In this document: piece after piece, positions 1-6,488 of the stretch
Position numbering within the stretch: the stretch's first letter is position 1
Layout: each line of letters opens with the position of its first letter
Assembly: GCA_004292705.1 (NCBI GenBank)
Contig: RDXA01000363.1
Coordinates: 1 to 13,601 of the forward strand
Source: Sphingomonadales bacterium
GTDB taxonomy: Bacteria; Pseudomonadota; Alphaproteobacteria; Sphingomonadales; Sphingomonadaceae
Reading direction: 5' to 3'
Length of the DNA stretch: 13,601 nucleotides
Program-made: the position numbers and the translations under genes
The notes under the pieces: generated by a model
What the model was told of the DNA's origin: nothing
Database searches by the model: none
What the model saw: only the letters and a program-made list of their open reading frames with translations

Positions 1-526
1 CGATCAGCGCCCAGTCGTCGAGCGCGGCGGCCGGATTGAGCAGGAGGCCGCCCGCGACGAAAAAGGCCGCCAGCGCCACCCCGACCCCGGCAAAGGCGGC
101 GCGGGGCATGCCCCCGGCGATGTGCGCTTCAAGAAAGTCCCGCGCGCCGCGCAGCACATCGGCGCGCCGCATGCCGGGCGCCGAGACATCGGCCACCACC
201 CGCACCGCGCCGGTCAAGTCCATGATCGCGGCCTCGGCGAAATCGTTCATCACCGAAAGCCCAAGCGTGAACATCGCATCGGGGTTGAGCCCGACCAGAT
301 TGCTCGGCTGGCCCCGGCCCGAAGCGACAGGTTCGCCGATTGCGAGATAATTCTTGGACGCCAGCTCCTCGGTCGCGCGGAACACGGCTGGGCCGGATAG
401 ACCGCTGCGCTGGATCAGCGCGGCGCGGGTGATCGGCCCTTCGTCGCGGATCAGGGCCAGCAGCTCGCGCTCGCGCTGGGTCAGGCGCGCTAGAGCTGGG
501 GGGATACGCTGTGCTCGTATTGCCAA
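1..526 (-). CDS. ROK-family transcriptional regulator, N-terminal part (cut by window edge)
   Basis: About 175 residues are visible and the C-terminal half lies outside the window. Residues about 17-65 form a winged helix-turn-helix (TRAALIQRSGLSGPAVFRA), followed by a GRGQPS linker at 70-75 and the start of the ROK sugar-kinase-like fold (LGLSVMND, then GVGVALAAFF). It is a clear paralog of the regulator at 9275-10447, which has TRAELAQETAL, the same GRGQPS linker and VGLSIMTD. The frame has no suitable ATG. I chose TTG at 526 because GGAG (533-536) sits 6 nt upstream; GTG at 562 is an alternative, and an in-frame TGA closes the frame above that. ROK regulators are usually repressors released by a sugar or sugar phosphate (family knowledge). 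The gene diverges from TonB receptor 1, so it probably controls that operon and itself (inference). Family assignment is firm, the start codon is not. Confidence 0.85.
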   Translation of the reverse strand, partial: MAIRAQRIPPALARLTQRERELLALIRDEGPITRAALIQRSGLSGPAVFRATEELASKNYLAIGEPVASGRGQPSNLVGLNPDAMFTLGLSVMNDFAEAAIMDLTGAVRVVADVSAPGMRRADVLRGARDFLEAHIAGGMPRAAFAGVGVALAAFFVAGGLLLNPAAALDDWALI

Positions 527-532
527 TCTCGT

Positions 533-536
533 CTCC
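533..536 (-). promoter_or_regulatory. Ribosome binding site supporting the TTG start of the left ROK gene
   Basis: On the minus strand GGAG lies 6 nt before TTG at 526. The alternative GTG at 562 has no comparable purine tract, so this site decides the start call. Confidence 0.45.
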
Positions 537-600
537 GCTTCTCGCCCATCCGGCCCCGCCACTATCGCAGGGAGCGTCCGCAAATCCAGAGGGCGGATGG

Positions 601-650
601 TGTGTCATATTAATTTCATGCACAATGGTATATATTATGTCTATCACACA
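601..650 (+). promoter_or_regulatory. AT-rich divergent control element (copy 1) between ROK and TonB receptor 1
   Basis: This is an AT-rich island in GC-rich DNA. Its core runs 604-641 and starts with GTCATATTAATT (604-615) and ends with TATATTATGTC (631-641). The same core occurs on the minus strand at 9188-9223 in the other ROK/receptor spacer, with the same orientation relative to the genes. It is bracketed by an imperfect inverted repeat, TGTGTCATA (601-609) and TATCACACA (642-650), matching at 8 of 9 positions. It lies 26 bp before the receptor ATG and 77 bp before the ROK TTG, where overlapping divergent promoters and an operator are expected. Identification as the ROK operator and/or promoter is inference. 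Confidence 0.55.
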
Positions 651-667
651 ATCAGGGGCACCTCCAC

Positions 668-3418
668 ATGACTTCACCGATTCGGCCGCACGCCATCCGC
701 CTGTTCCTCAGCACCGCGCTGGCCTCGGCTGCCGCCCTTGGCGCGGCGCCGCTGTGGGCGCAGGCGGCCGAGTCGAGCGACAACGAAAGCGAGGCCGAGG
801 ATATCGTCGTCACCGGCTACAAGGCCGCCAACCGCGCCGCGATCGAAGCCAAGCGCAGGGCCGAAGTCGTGCTCGACACCATCAGTCAGGACGATATCGG
901 CCGCCTGCCCGATCTCAACATCGTCGAATCCGCCCGCCGCATAACCGGGCTTTCCACCGTCGGCGGGCTCGATCCCACCAAGAACCGTGACATCTACCAG
1001 CGCGTCACGATCCGCGGGCTTGACCCGCGGTATAACCTGATCACGGTCGACGGGGTGCCGCTCGCCAGCAGCGAATGGACCGTGCGCGGCGCGCGGCTCG
1101 AACAGTTCCCCAATTCGCTGGTGTCGCGGATCGAGGCGATCAAGACGATCACCGCGCAATATGATCCCCACGGCCTCGGCGGCCAGCTCAACATCGTCTC
1201 GCGCAGCGCCTTCGATGCGCCGTCGGGCCGGTTTCTGGTGACCAATGCCAGCCTTGGCCTCAACACCTCATCGGGCGAGTTTCTGGCCGACCGTCAGGCA
1301 AATACACGGATCGATGCCACCGGCAGCTTCGTGTTCGGCGCCGAGGACAATCTCGGCCTGACGCTCACGGCCGAATATCAAAAGCTCTATTCCTCGGCCT
1401 TTTCCGAGCTTCCCGGCGATACCAACGGCAATGGCTGGACCTATTACACCGCCGCCGGCGCGCAGACCCCCTTTGCCTCGCTGTCGCGCGACGGCATCCT
1501 TACCGCGGTGCGCCCGCAGGATTTCCGGTTCGACAACGAACGCTCGCGCCTTGGGCTTAACGGCAAGCTCGAATATGCGCTGGGTGAGCGCAGCCAGATC
1601 TCGCTCTTCGCGGGCTATTACCGCGACGAGGACGAGGAATTCCGCGCCGAAGTGCTGACCGGCCCCGGCGGCGCGCCGAGCAATGTCACCGCCACCAGCG
1701 GCACCTTTGCCTCGGGCAATCTCCAGCAGGGGATCGTGCTGCAACCGCAGGTGCGCGAGACCTATCTCGCCACCGCCAAAGGCAATTTCGCGCTCGCGGA
1801 CAATCTGATGCTGAACCTCACCGGCTCCTATTCGCAGGCGAGCTATGATGAGCAGCGGATATTCCACAAGTGGGCCTCGACCGTCATTCCGGGCCGGGTT
1901 TCGACCCAGAACATCGCGCCTTTCGGCTATTCCTACACCATCACCGACGGCTCGCCGCGCGCCACGCATAATAGCCAGGATCTGGGGACCGATCCGGCCA
2001 GTTATCAGGTGCTTTATGTGCGCGACATCAATCGCCTCGCCGATGCGCAGCTCTATTACGGATCGGCCGAACTGGGGTGGAATGCTGCGCCGGGCGATCG
2101 CGGCTTCGGGGCGCGCACGGGCCTCGCGCTGACCACCAACATTCAGGATTTCGATGTCATCTATGATGAATTGACAGCCGCCAATACCGCCGCGCAGGCG
2201 CAGATCGGGGGGCTGGGGAATTTCATCTTCGATGCGCGCCCGCCCTCGCGCAATCACGTGGTCACTCCCTATCTGGTGATCGACCCGCAGGCGGTGCTCG
2301 ATTATGTCGCCGCCAACCCCACCTTGTTCGTCGCCACCAACCAGCGCGCCAACAATTTCGGCGACGATTTCCGCGACAAGGAAAGCATCCTTGCACCCTA
2401 TCTGCAGGGCCTGTGGCGGACCGACAGTTTCACCCTCATCGCCGGGCTGCGCTATGACAGCACCGAAGTCGATATCGACACCTTCCGCGTGCCGACCACG
2501 CCGGGGGCGACCGAGTTCGAGCCGTTCAACCGCACCGCGTCCTATGATTTCTTGCTGCCCTCGGTGCTGGCGACCTATAATCTCAGCGAAGACGCGCGCA
2601 TCACCGCGGGCTTTTCCAAGACCATCGGCCGCCCCGACTTTGCCCAATATGCCGCGCGCACCAGCTTCAGCATCGGCACCATCCCCGGCACGCTGACGAT
2701 CAACACCGGCAACCCCGATCTCCAGCCGCGCGAGGCGCTGAATTACGATCTGTCGTTCGAGTATTATCTCCCGAACGGGCTGTTCTCGCTCGCGGTGTTC
2801 GCCAAGGATATCCGCAACGAGATCTTCACCGGCACCCAGGCGGGCGATCCGACCACCTTCCAGGGCGTGCTGTATCCCGAGGTGACGATCAACACCCCGC
2901 TCAATTCGGGCACGGCCCAGATCAAGGGGCTGGAAATCGGCTACACGCAGGACAGTTTCGGCTTCCTGCCCGATTGGCTGTCGGGGCTCGGGATCAACGC
3001 CAACTTCACCCTGCTTGACGGGTCGTTCACACTGCCCAGCAGCCGCAATGCGATTGCGCAAGGCGCGCCCGCGCTGCGCGAGACCGGCGGGCTGATCCAG
3101 CAGCCCGAATATATCGCCAACCTCACCGCCTTCTACAACAACGGCCCCGTCGAGGCGCGCCTGTCCTACAACCGCATCGGCCGCGCGCTGCAACAGGCCA
3201 ATCAGGACACGCCCGAGCGCGATCTGTTTCAGGAACCGCGCAGCCAGCTCGACGTGCAGCTGCGCGTGGCGCTGAAGAGCAATTTCGACGTGGTGTTCCA
3301 GGGGCAGAACATCACCGAGGAGCCCTTCATCGTGCGGCAGGGGCCGGGCCGGGCCTATCTCAACAATGCCTTCCCGGTGGGCACGATCTACTGGCTCGGT
3401 GTGTCGTGGCGGCCGTGA
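668..3418 (+). CDS. TonB-dependent receptor 1 (large carbohydrate-type outer-membrane receptor)
   Basis: 916 residues. A signal peptide covers about 1-33 (hydrophobic stretch ending near WAQA), then an acidic linker and a TonB box DIVVTG at 45-50. The plug domain spans about 60-180 (GRLPDLNIVESARRITG, VTIRGLDPRYN, ITVDGV, GGQLNIVSRSAFD), followed by a long 22-strand-type barrel with alternating aromatic strands. Length and the plug motifs fit the Xanthomonas/Caulobacter expanded receptors (TIGR01782-like), many of which take up oligosaccharides (family knowledge). It would work in the outer membrane, powered by TonB-ExbB-ExbD. The ATG at 668 has AGGGG 9 nt upstream. The C-terminus is odd: it ends in YWLGVSWRP, not in the usual terminal aromatic residue. 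The stop overlaps the next gene by one base, so the two are probably translationally coupled. Substrate unknown. Confidence 0.95.
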   Translation: MTSPIRPHAIRLFLSTALASAAALGAAPLWAQAAESSDNESEAEDIVVTGYKAANRAAIEAKRRAEVVLDTISQDDIGRLPDLNIVESARRITGLSTVGGLDPTKNRDIYQRVTIRGLDPRYNLITVDGVPLASSEWTVRGARLEQFPNSLVSRIEAIKTITAQYDPHGLGGQLNIVSRSAFDAPSGRFLVTNASLGLNTSSGEFLADRQANTRIDATGSFVFGAEDNLGLTLTAEYQKLYSSAFSELPGDTNGNGWTYYTAAGAQTPFASLSRDGILTAVRPQDFRFDNERSRLGLNGKLEYALGERSQISLFAGYYRDEDEEFRAEVLTGPGGAPSNVTATSGTFASGNLQQGIVLQPQVRETYLATAKGNFALADNLMLNLTGSYSQASYDEQRIFHKWASTVIPGRVSTQNIAPFGYSYTITDGSPRATHNSQDLGTDPASYQVLYVRDINRLADAQLYYGSAELGWNAAPGDRGFGARTGLALTTNIQDFDVIYDELTAANTAAQAQIGGLGNFIFDARPPSRNHVVTPYLVIDPQAVLDYVAANPTLFVATNQRANNFGDDFRDKESILAPYLQGLWRTDSFTLIAGLRYDSTEVDIDTFRVPTTPGATEFEPFNRTASYDFLLPSVLATYNLSEDARITAGFSKTIGRPDFAQYAARTSFSIGTIPGTLTINTGNPDLQPREALNYDLSFEYYLPNGLFSLAVFAKDIRNEIFTGTQAGDPTTFQGVLYPEVTINTPLNSGTAQIKGLEIGYTQDSFGFLPDWLSGLGINANFTLLDGSFTLPSSRNAIAQGAPALRETGGLIQQPEYIANLTAFYNNGPVEARLSYNRIGRALQQANQDTPERDLFQEPRSQLDVQLRVALKSNFDVVFQGQNITEEPFIVRQGPGRAYLNNAFPVGTIYWLGVSWRP

Positions 3419-4560
3419 TGCGCAGGGCGGTGTGGGCGGCGGCGCTGGTGCTCGCCGCCGCCAGCGGCCCGGCAGTCGCTGCTGCGGATGAAGCCACGAC
3501 GGTTGCGCCATGGCCGGACGAGGACCGGGTGACTGTGCTGATCAAGTTCCTGCCCGCCCCCGGCACGGACACCCGCGCGCAGGTCACCTTTGTGGCGGAA
3601 AGCTGCGGCGCCTGTACCCAGCTGCACGATCCGGCGTTCGAGCGCTTCAACCCGCGCGAATCGATCCTGCAACTGCGCGTCCCCCGGTCGCGGTTTCTGA
3701 CGCTCGCCTTCCGGCCTGCGCCGGGCGATGCGGCGCGGGCCTTTGTCAATGATCAGGAACTGGCGCTGACCCGGGCGGCGGACGGCACGCTGACGCTCGA
3801 ACTGCCGCCGCTGGCTGAAGACGCTGTCTGGGCCGGGGCCTTCGCCACCGAGATCACCGAGACCGGGGTGACGCTGCGCCTGGAGCATGGCGATCCGGTG
3901 CGGCGGGCGGGGGCCTATGCCGAAGGGCGCTTCCCCGAAGTGGAACGCCGCGCGGCCGACAACCTCACCTTCGCCCAGCGCGAGGCAATCCGCCGCCTGC
4001 GGCTGGGCGATTATGTCGCGCGCGAAGGGATCGGCCAGATCATGCTGATGGGGTTCGATACCAACTTCCCCGCCGCCCACACCGATGCCCCGCCGCATGT
4101 CCACATGCATCTGCGCTGGGCCAACAATATCGGCACGCAGATATCGCACTTCTACCTCACGCCCGATGGCCTGCTGAGCCACAACCGCGCCGGGATCAGA
4201 GGCCTGCCCGGCCCAGCGCAGACGTATAGCCGGGGCACACCCTTTGCCACTGTCGACCGGCTGGGCCGGCTCGCCTATACCCACACCATCACCCCTGAAG
4301 GCGCGCTGGTGCTGGCTGGGCCGACGGGCGAGGCCTGCCTGCTTGCACCTGTGGGCAGCGGGTTTCACCTCGGGGTCGATCTCAGCTGCGGCGGGGCGGC
4401 GCCTGTGCGGATCAGCGTGACGGACGATATGGCCAGGGGCATCGTCACCGTGCGCACCGGGCCGCTGACCGAGACTTTGCGCTATGACCGGCAGAGTGGA
4501 ATCCTGCTCACCGACAGTGGCCCGATCAGCACTCCGCCTTCGACCATCAACCCCCGCTAA
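3418..4560 (+). CDS. Secreted protein of unknown function with a histidine cluster
   Basis: 380 residues from ATG at 3418, which overlaps the receptor stop (TGATG). GTG at 3406 in the same frame would add four residues. Residues 1-22 form a signal peptide (AVWAAALVLAAASGPAVAAA), so it is periplasmic or surface-exposed. There is a CGAC pair at 63-66, and the middle of the protein looks beta-rich. The most conserved-looking part is HTDAPPHVHMHLRW at 221-234, followed by H244 (ISHFYL) and H255 (LLSHNRAG); such clustering suggests a metal or catalytic site (inference). I do not recognise the family. Being second in the operon with TonB receptor 1 suggests it processes or binds the imported ligand. 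Candidates are a novel glycan hydrolase or lyase or a binding protein, none proven. Confidence 0.85.
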   Translation: MRRAVWAAALVLAAASGPAVAAADEATTVAPWPDEDRVTVLIKFLPAPGTDTRAQVTFVAESCGACTQLHDPAFERFNPRESILQLRVPRSRFLTLAFRPAPGDAARAFVNDQELALTRAADGTLTLELPPLAEDAVWAGAFATEITETGVTLRLEHGDPVRRAGAYAEGRFPEVERRAADNLTFAQREAIRRLRLGDYVAREGIGQIMLMGFDTNFPAAHTDAPPHVHMHLRWANNIGTQISHFYLTPDGLLSHNRAGIRGLPGPAQTYSRGTPFATVDRLGRLAYTHTITPEGALVLAGPTGEACLLAPVGSGFHLGVDLSCGGAAPVRISVTDDMARGIVTVRTGPLTETLRYDRQSGILLTDSGPISTPPSTINPR

Positions 4561-4572
4561 GCCGCAACGCCG

Positions 4573-5469
4573 TCACTGGGCAGTAAAGCGCAAGGCGTCC
4601 TCACCCGGGAGCGTGACGGCGGGCAGGCGAAAACAGCGGATCTCGCGCGCCGGGCGGCTGATGGCGCAGACCTCGCCCGGGCGGCTTTCGTCGAAGTCGA
4701 AGGCCTGACCCTCGGCGGCGATGGCGATGGTGGCGACGTGGATGAGGTAAGGCCCCATCCGCGGGCGGGCGAGGACATACATCTCGGGCCGATCATGGCC
4801 CATCAGGTAGAGCAAGCCATCCGGCCCGATCGCCCCGCCCGAGGCTGCCTGCGGGGCCATCAGCGCGATCACGCTGTCGGGCAGCGCCCAGCCGCCGAGC
4901 CTGCGCCAGCGATCGTCATGCAGCTGGACACCGGCAAAGCTGTTGTTCTTGAACGGCAATCCCGTCTCGTCATTGTAATGCGCAAGGCCCACGATCCAGT
5001 CCTTGCCAAGCCGGTCGAACCACACCAGCGAGCCTTCGTCCATGATCCCGAGCGGCACCGTGCGCCGGTGCGCGAGAGTGGTCGCATCGAAGATCTCGAT
5101 CGAATTGGCAAAGGGCAGGCGCGGGTGGTTGGAATGGGCGCACCACAATTCGCCCGCCTCGACAAAGCAGGCGTTGAGGTGCCCGATCATCCCGCCCCGC
5201 GCCCCGCGCCAGATCGCCTCGCGCGTACCGGTGATGCGGTCGTAGCGGGCGATGACGAAATTGCCGATCGCGTAGACGTGCTGCGCATCGACTGCTACGC
5301 CTTGACCTGCCTCCGGCGCGGGCCAGCGCGCGGTCTCAGTCGCGGCGAGCTGCTGCACCGGCTGCGGGGTGTAGACTGGCCAGTCCAGCGGATAGCGGCG
5401 CTGGGCCGCGCCGTTCTGAGCAAGGCCGACAAGGGCGAGGCTGGCGACAATGGCGGCGATGCGGCGCAT
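4573..5469 (-). CDS. Secreted beta-propeller-like protein, function unknown
   Basis: 298 residues. A signal peptide covers about 1-23 (MRRIAAIVASLALVGLAQ then AAQ). The mature part contains blade-like repeats typical of NHL/YVTN-type propellers: GQGVAVDAQHVYAIGNFVIARYD, then IEIFDATTLAHRRTVPLG, then GAIGPDGLLYLMGHD, then AEGQAFDFDESRPGEVCAI. The stretch HLNACFVEAGELWCAHSNHP resembles an uncharacterised secreted propeller group from bacteria and fungi, some members of which carry an automatic cycloisomerase label; I give that label no weight. ATG at 5469 has AGGAG 5 nt upstream, and the gene starts 11 bp after the phosphodiester glycosidase stop, so they are co-transcribed. Possible roles are ligand binding, a lyase or lactonase-like activity, or a scaffold at the cell surface. 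Its stop faces the stop of the plus-strand operon across 12 bp. Confidence 0.85.
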   Translation of the reverse strand: MRRIAAIVASLALVGLAQNGAAQRRYPLDWPVYTPQPVQQLAATETARWPAPEAGQGVAVDAQHVYAIGNFVIARYDRITGTREAIWRGARGGMIGHLNACFVEAGELWCAHSNHPRLPFANSIEIFDATTLAHRRTVPLGIMDEGSLVWFDRLGKDWIVGLAHYNDETGLPFKNNSFAGVQLHDDRWRRLGGWALPDSVIALMAPQAASGGAIGPDGLLYLMGHDRPEMYVLARPRMGPYLIHVATIAIAAEGQAFDFDESRPGEVCAISRPAREIRCFRLPAVTLPGEDALRFTAQ

Positions 5470-5480
5470 GGCGGCTCCTG

Positions 5481-6410
5481 TTACTGGCCCGCTGGCGATA
5501 CCACCAGCGCGATATGGTTGGCCACCGGGCGTTCGCGGCCCGGCACGCCGGTGTGGATCGGACGATTGACGATCACCGGCGTTCCGTCGGTGCCTGCGAT
5601 GGCGAGGGTGCTCGATCCGCCCCCGTCGAGATTGATCGCATTGCTGGCGCCCAATTCGAGGAACAGGCTCGTCAGCGCCTCAAGCGTCGCGCCGTCGCTG
5701 TAACCGGCCTGGCGCCCGTCGATCACCACGATCCAGCCGAGCTTGCCATCCGCCGATACGCCGATCGCGGTGCGCGGCTGCGGGGTGGCGGCGTAATTGT
5801 TGTCGAAGGCGGCAAAGCTGCGCCGCGCGCCATCGGCCAGCAGGCGCGGGCCAGCGGCGACCCCGTTGTCGAAGCCCACCGGGCAGGCCTGTCCGTCGGC
5901 GATCAGGATGGCGAGGCGTTCAAAGCACACAATCGCATTCACCCGGATATCGAGATCGGTCTCGACCGGGGAGACCACCGCGCCCTCGGCCATCACCGCG
6001 CCCGAGGCGTTCACCGGCTGGCCTTCGTGCGGGTAGTAATCTTCCCCGCCCTTGCTGCCCCCGGCAAAGGGCAGGAAATAGCTGGCATTGACCGCCGCCA
6101 GCGCGCGGACTTCGGCAAGATAGGTGGTGGTGCGCCGGGCGATGAACTCCATGCCGCCGTTTGCATGGCGCGGGGTGGTGACTAACGCAAGATCGGGGCG
6201 TGTGAGATCGAGTTCGAGGATCTGCGCCACGAACAGGTGCTCGCCGCTGCGGGTGATGGTCGACACCCGGACGCCGGGATGGGCCGCAGAAGCGGCCGCA
6301 GGTGCAGGCTCGGCCTGTGCGACGGGCGGCGGAGTGGGGGCGGCACAGGCCGAGGCCGATGCCAGCACGGCCATCAGTGCGCAGGCGTGAGGCAGGAAAC
6401 CGGGTTTCAC
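5481..6410 (-). CDS. Secreted phosphodiester glycosidase family protein (NAGPA domain)
   Basis: 309 residues from GTG at 6410. The NAGPA/phosphodiester glycosidase domain (PF09992-type) is recognised from AVNASYF (106-112), RTAIGVS (213-219), the hallmark NLDGGGSST (260-268) and RPVANHI near the end. The human founding member removes GlcNAc from a GlcNAc-1-phospho-6-mannose diester; bacterial members are mostly unstudied but are expected to cleave sugar-1-phosphodiesters (family knowledge). The GTG gives a clean signal peptide (about 1-22) ending at a cysteine in ASACAAP, a weak lipobox. ATG at 6476 would give 331 residues but prepends an arginine-rich segment and has no ribosome site. It lies between TonB receptor 2 and the propeller gene in one minus-strand operon, so it probably acts on the ligand imported by that receptor. 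Confidence 0.9.
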   Translation of the reverse strand: MKPGFLPHACALMAVLASASACAAPTPPPVAQAEPAPAAASAAHPGVRVSTITRSGEHLFVAQILELDLTRPDLALVTTPRHANGGMEFIARRTTTYLAEVRALAAVNASYFLPFAGGSKGGEDYYPHEGQPVNASGAVMAEGAVVSPVETDLDIRVNAIVCFERLAILIADGQACPVGFDNGVAAGPRLLADGARRSFAAFDNNYAATPQPRTAIGVSADGKLGWIVVIDGRQAGYSDGATLEALTSLFLELGASNAINLDGGGSSTLAIAGTDGTPVIVNRPIHTGVPGRERPVANHIALVVSPAGQ

Positions 6411-6418
6411 AAGGGCAG

Positions 6419-6422
6419 CTCC
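6419..6422 (-). promoter_or_regulatory. Ribosome binding site supporting the GTG start of the phosphodiester glycosidase
   Basis: GGAG on the minus strand sits 8 nt before GTG at 6410. Nothing similar precedes ATG at 6476, which favours the shorter reading with the normal signal peptide. Confidence 0.45.
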
Positions 6423-6488
6423 GCATGATGACAGAAAGCGTCTCCGGTGCGCGGCCCGCCACAGCCGCCCGCGCATCGGGGATTGCGC

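Noticed and set aside
129..677. A 182-codon minus-strand frame at the left end
   Set aside because: It overlaps the ROK regulator in another frame and crosses the AT-rich control element. The translation has no family features, whereas the neighbouring frame gives a clear helix-turn-helix.
1268..3511. A 747-codon open frame on the minus strand
   Set aside because: It lies wholly antisense to TonB receptor 1, whose domains are unmistakable. Its translation is Arg/Gly/Ala-rich without domains, as expected for an antisense shadow in GC-rich DNA.
3388..4368. A 326-codon minus-strand frame
   Set aside because: Antisense shadow of the secreted His-cluster protein; it lacks a ribosome site and domain features.
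4738..5703. A 321-codon plus-strand frame
   Set aside because: Antisense to the propeller and phosphodiester glycosidase genes, spanning both plus their spacer, which no real gene would do here.
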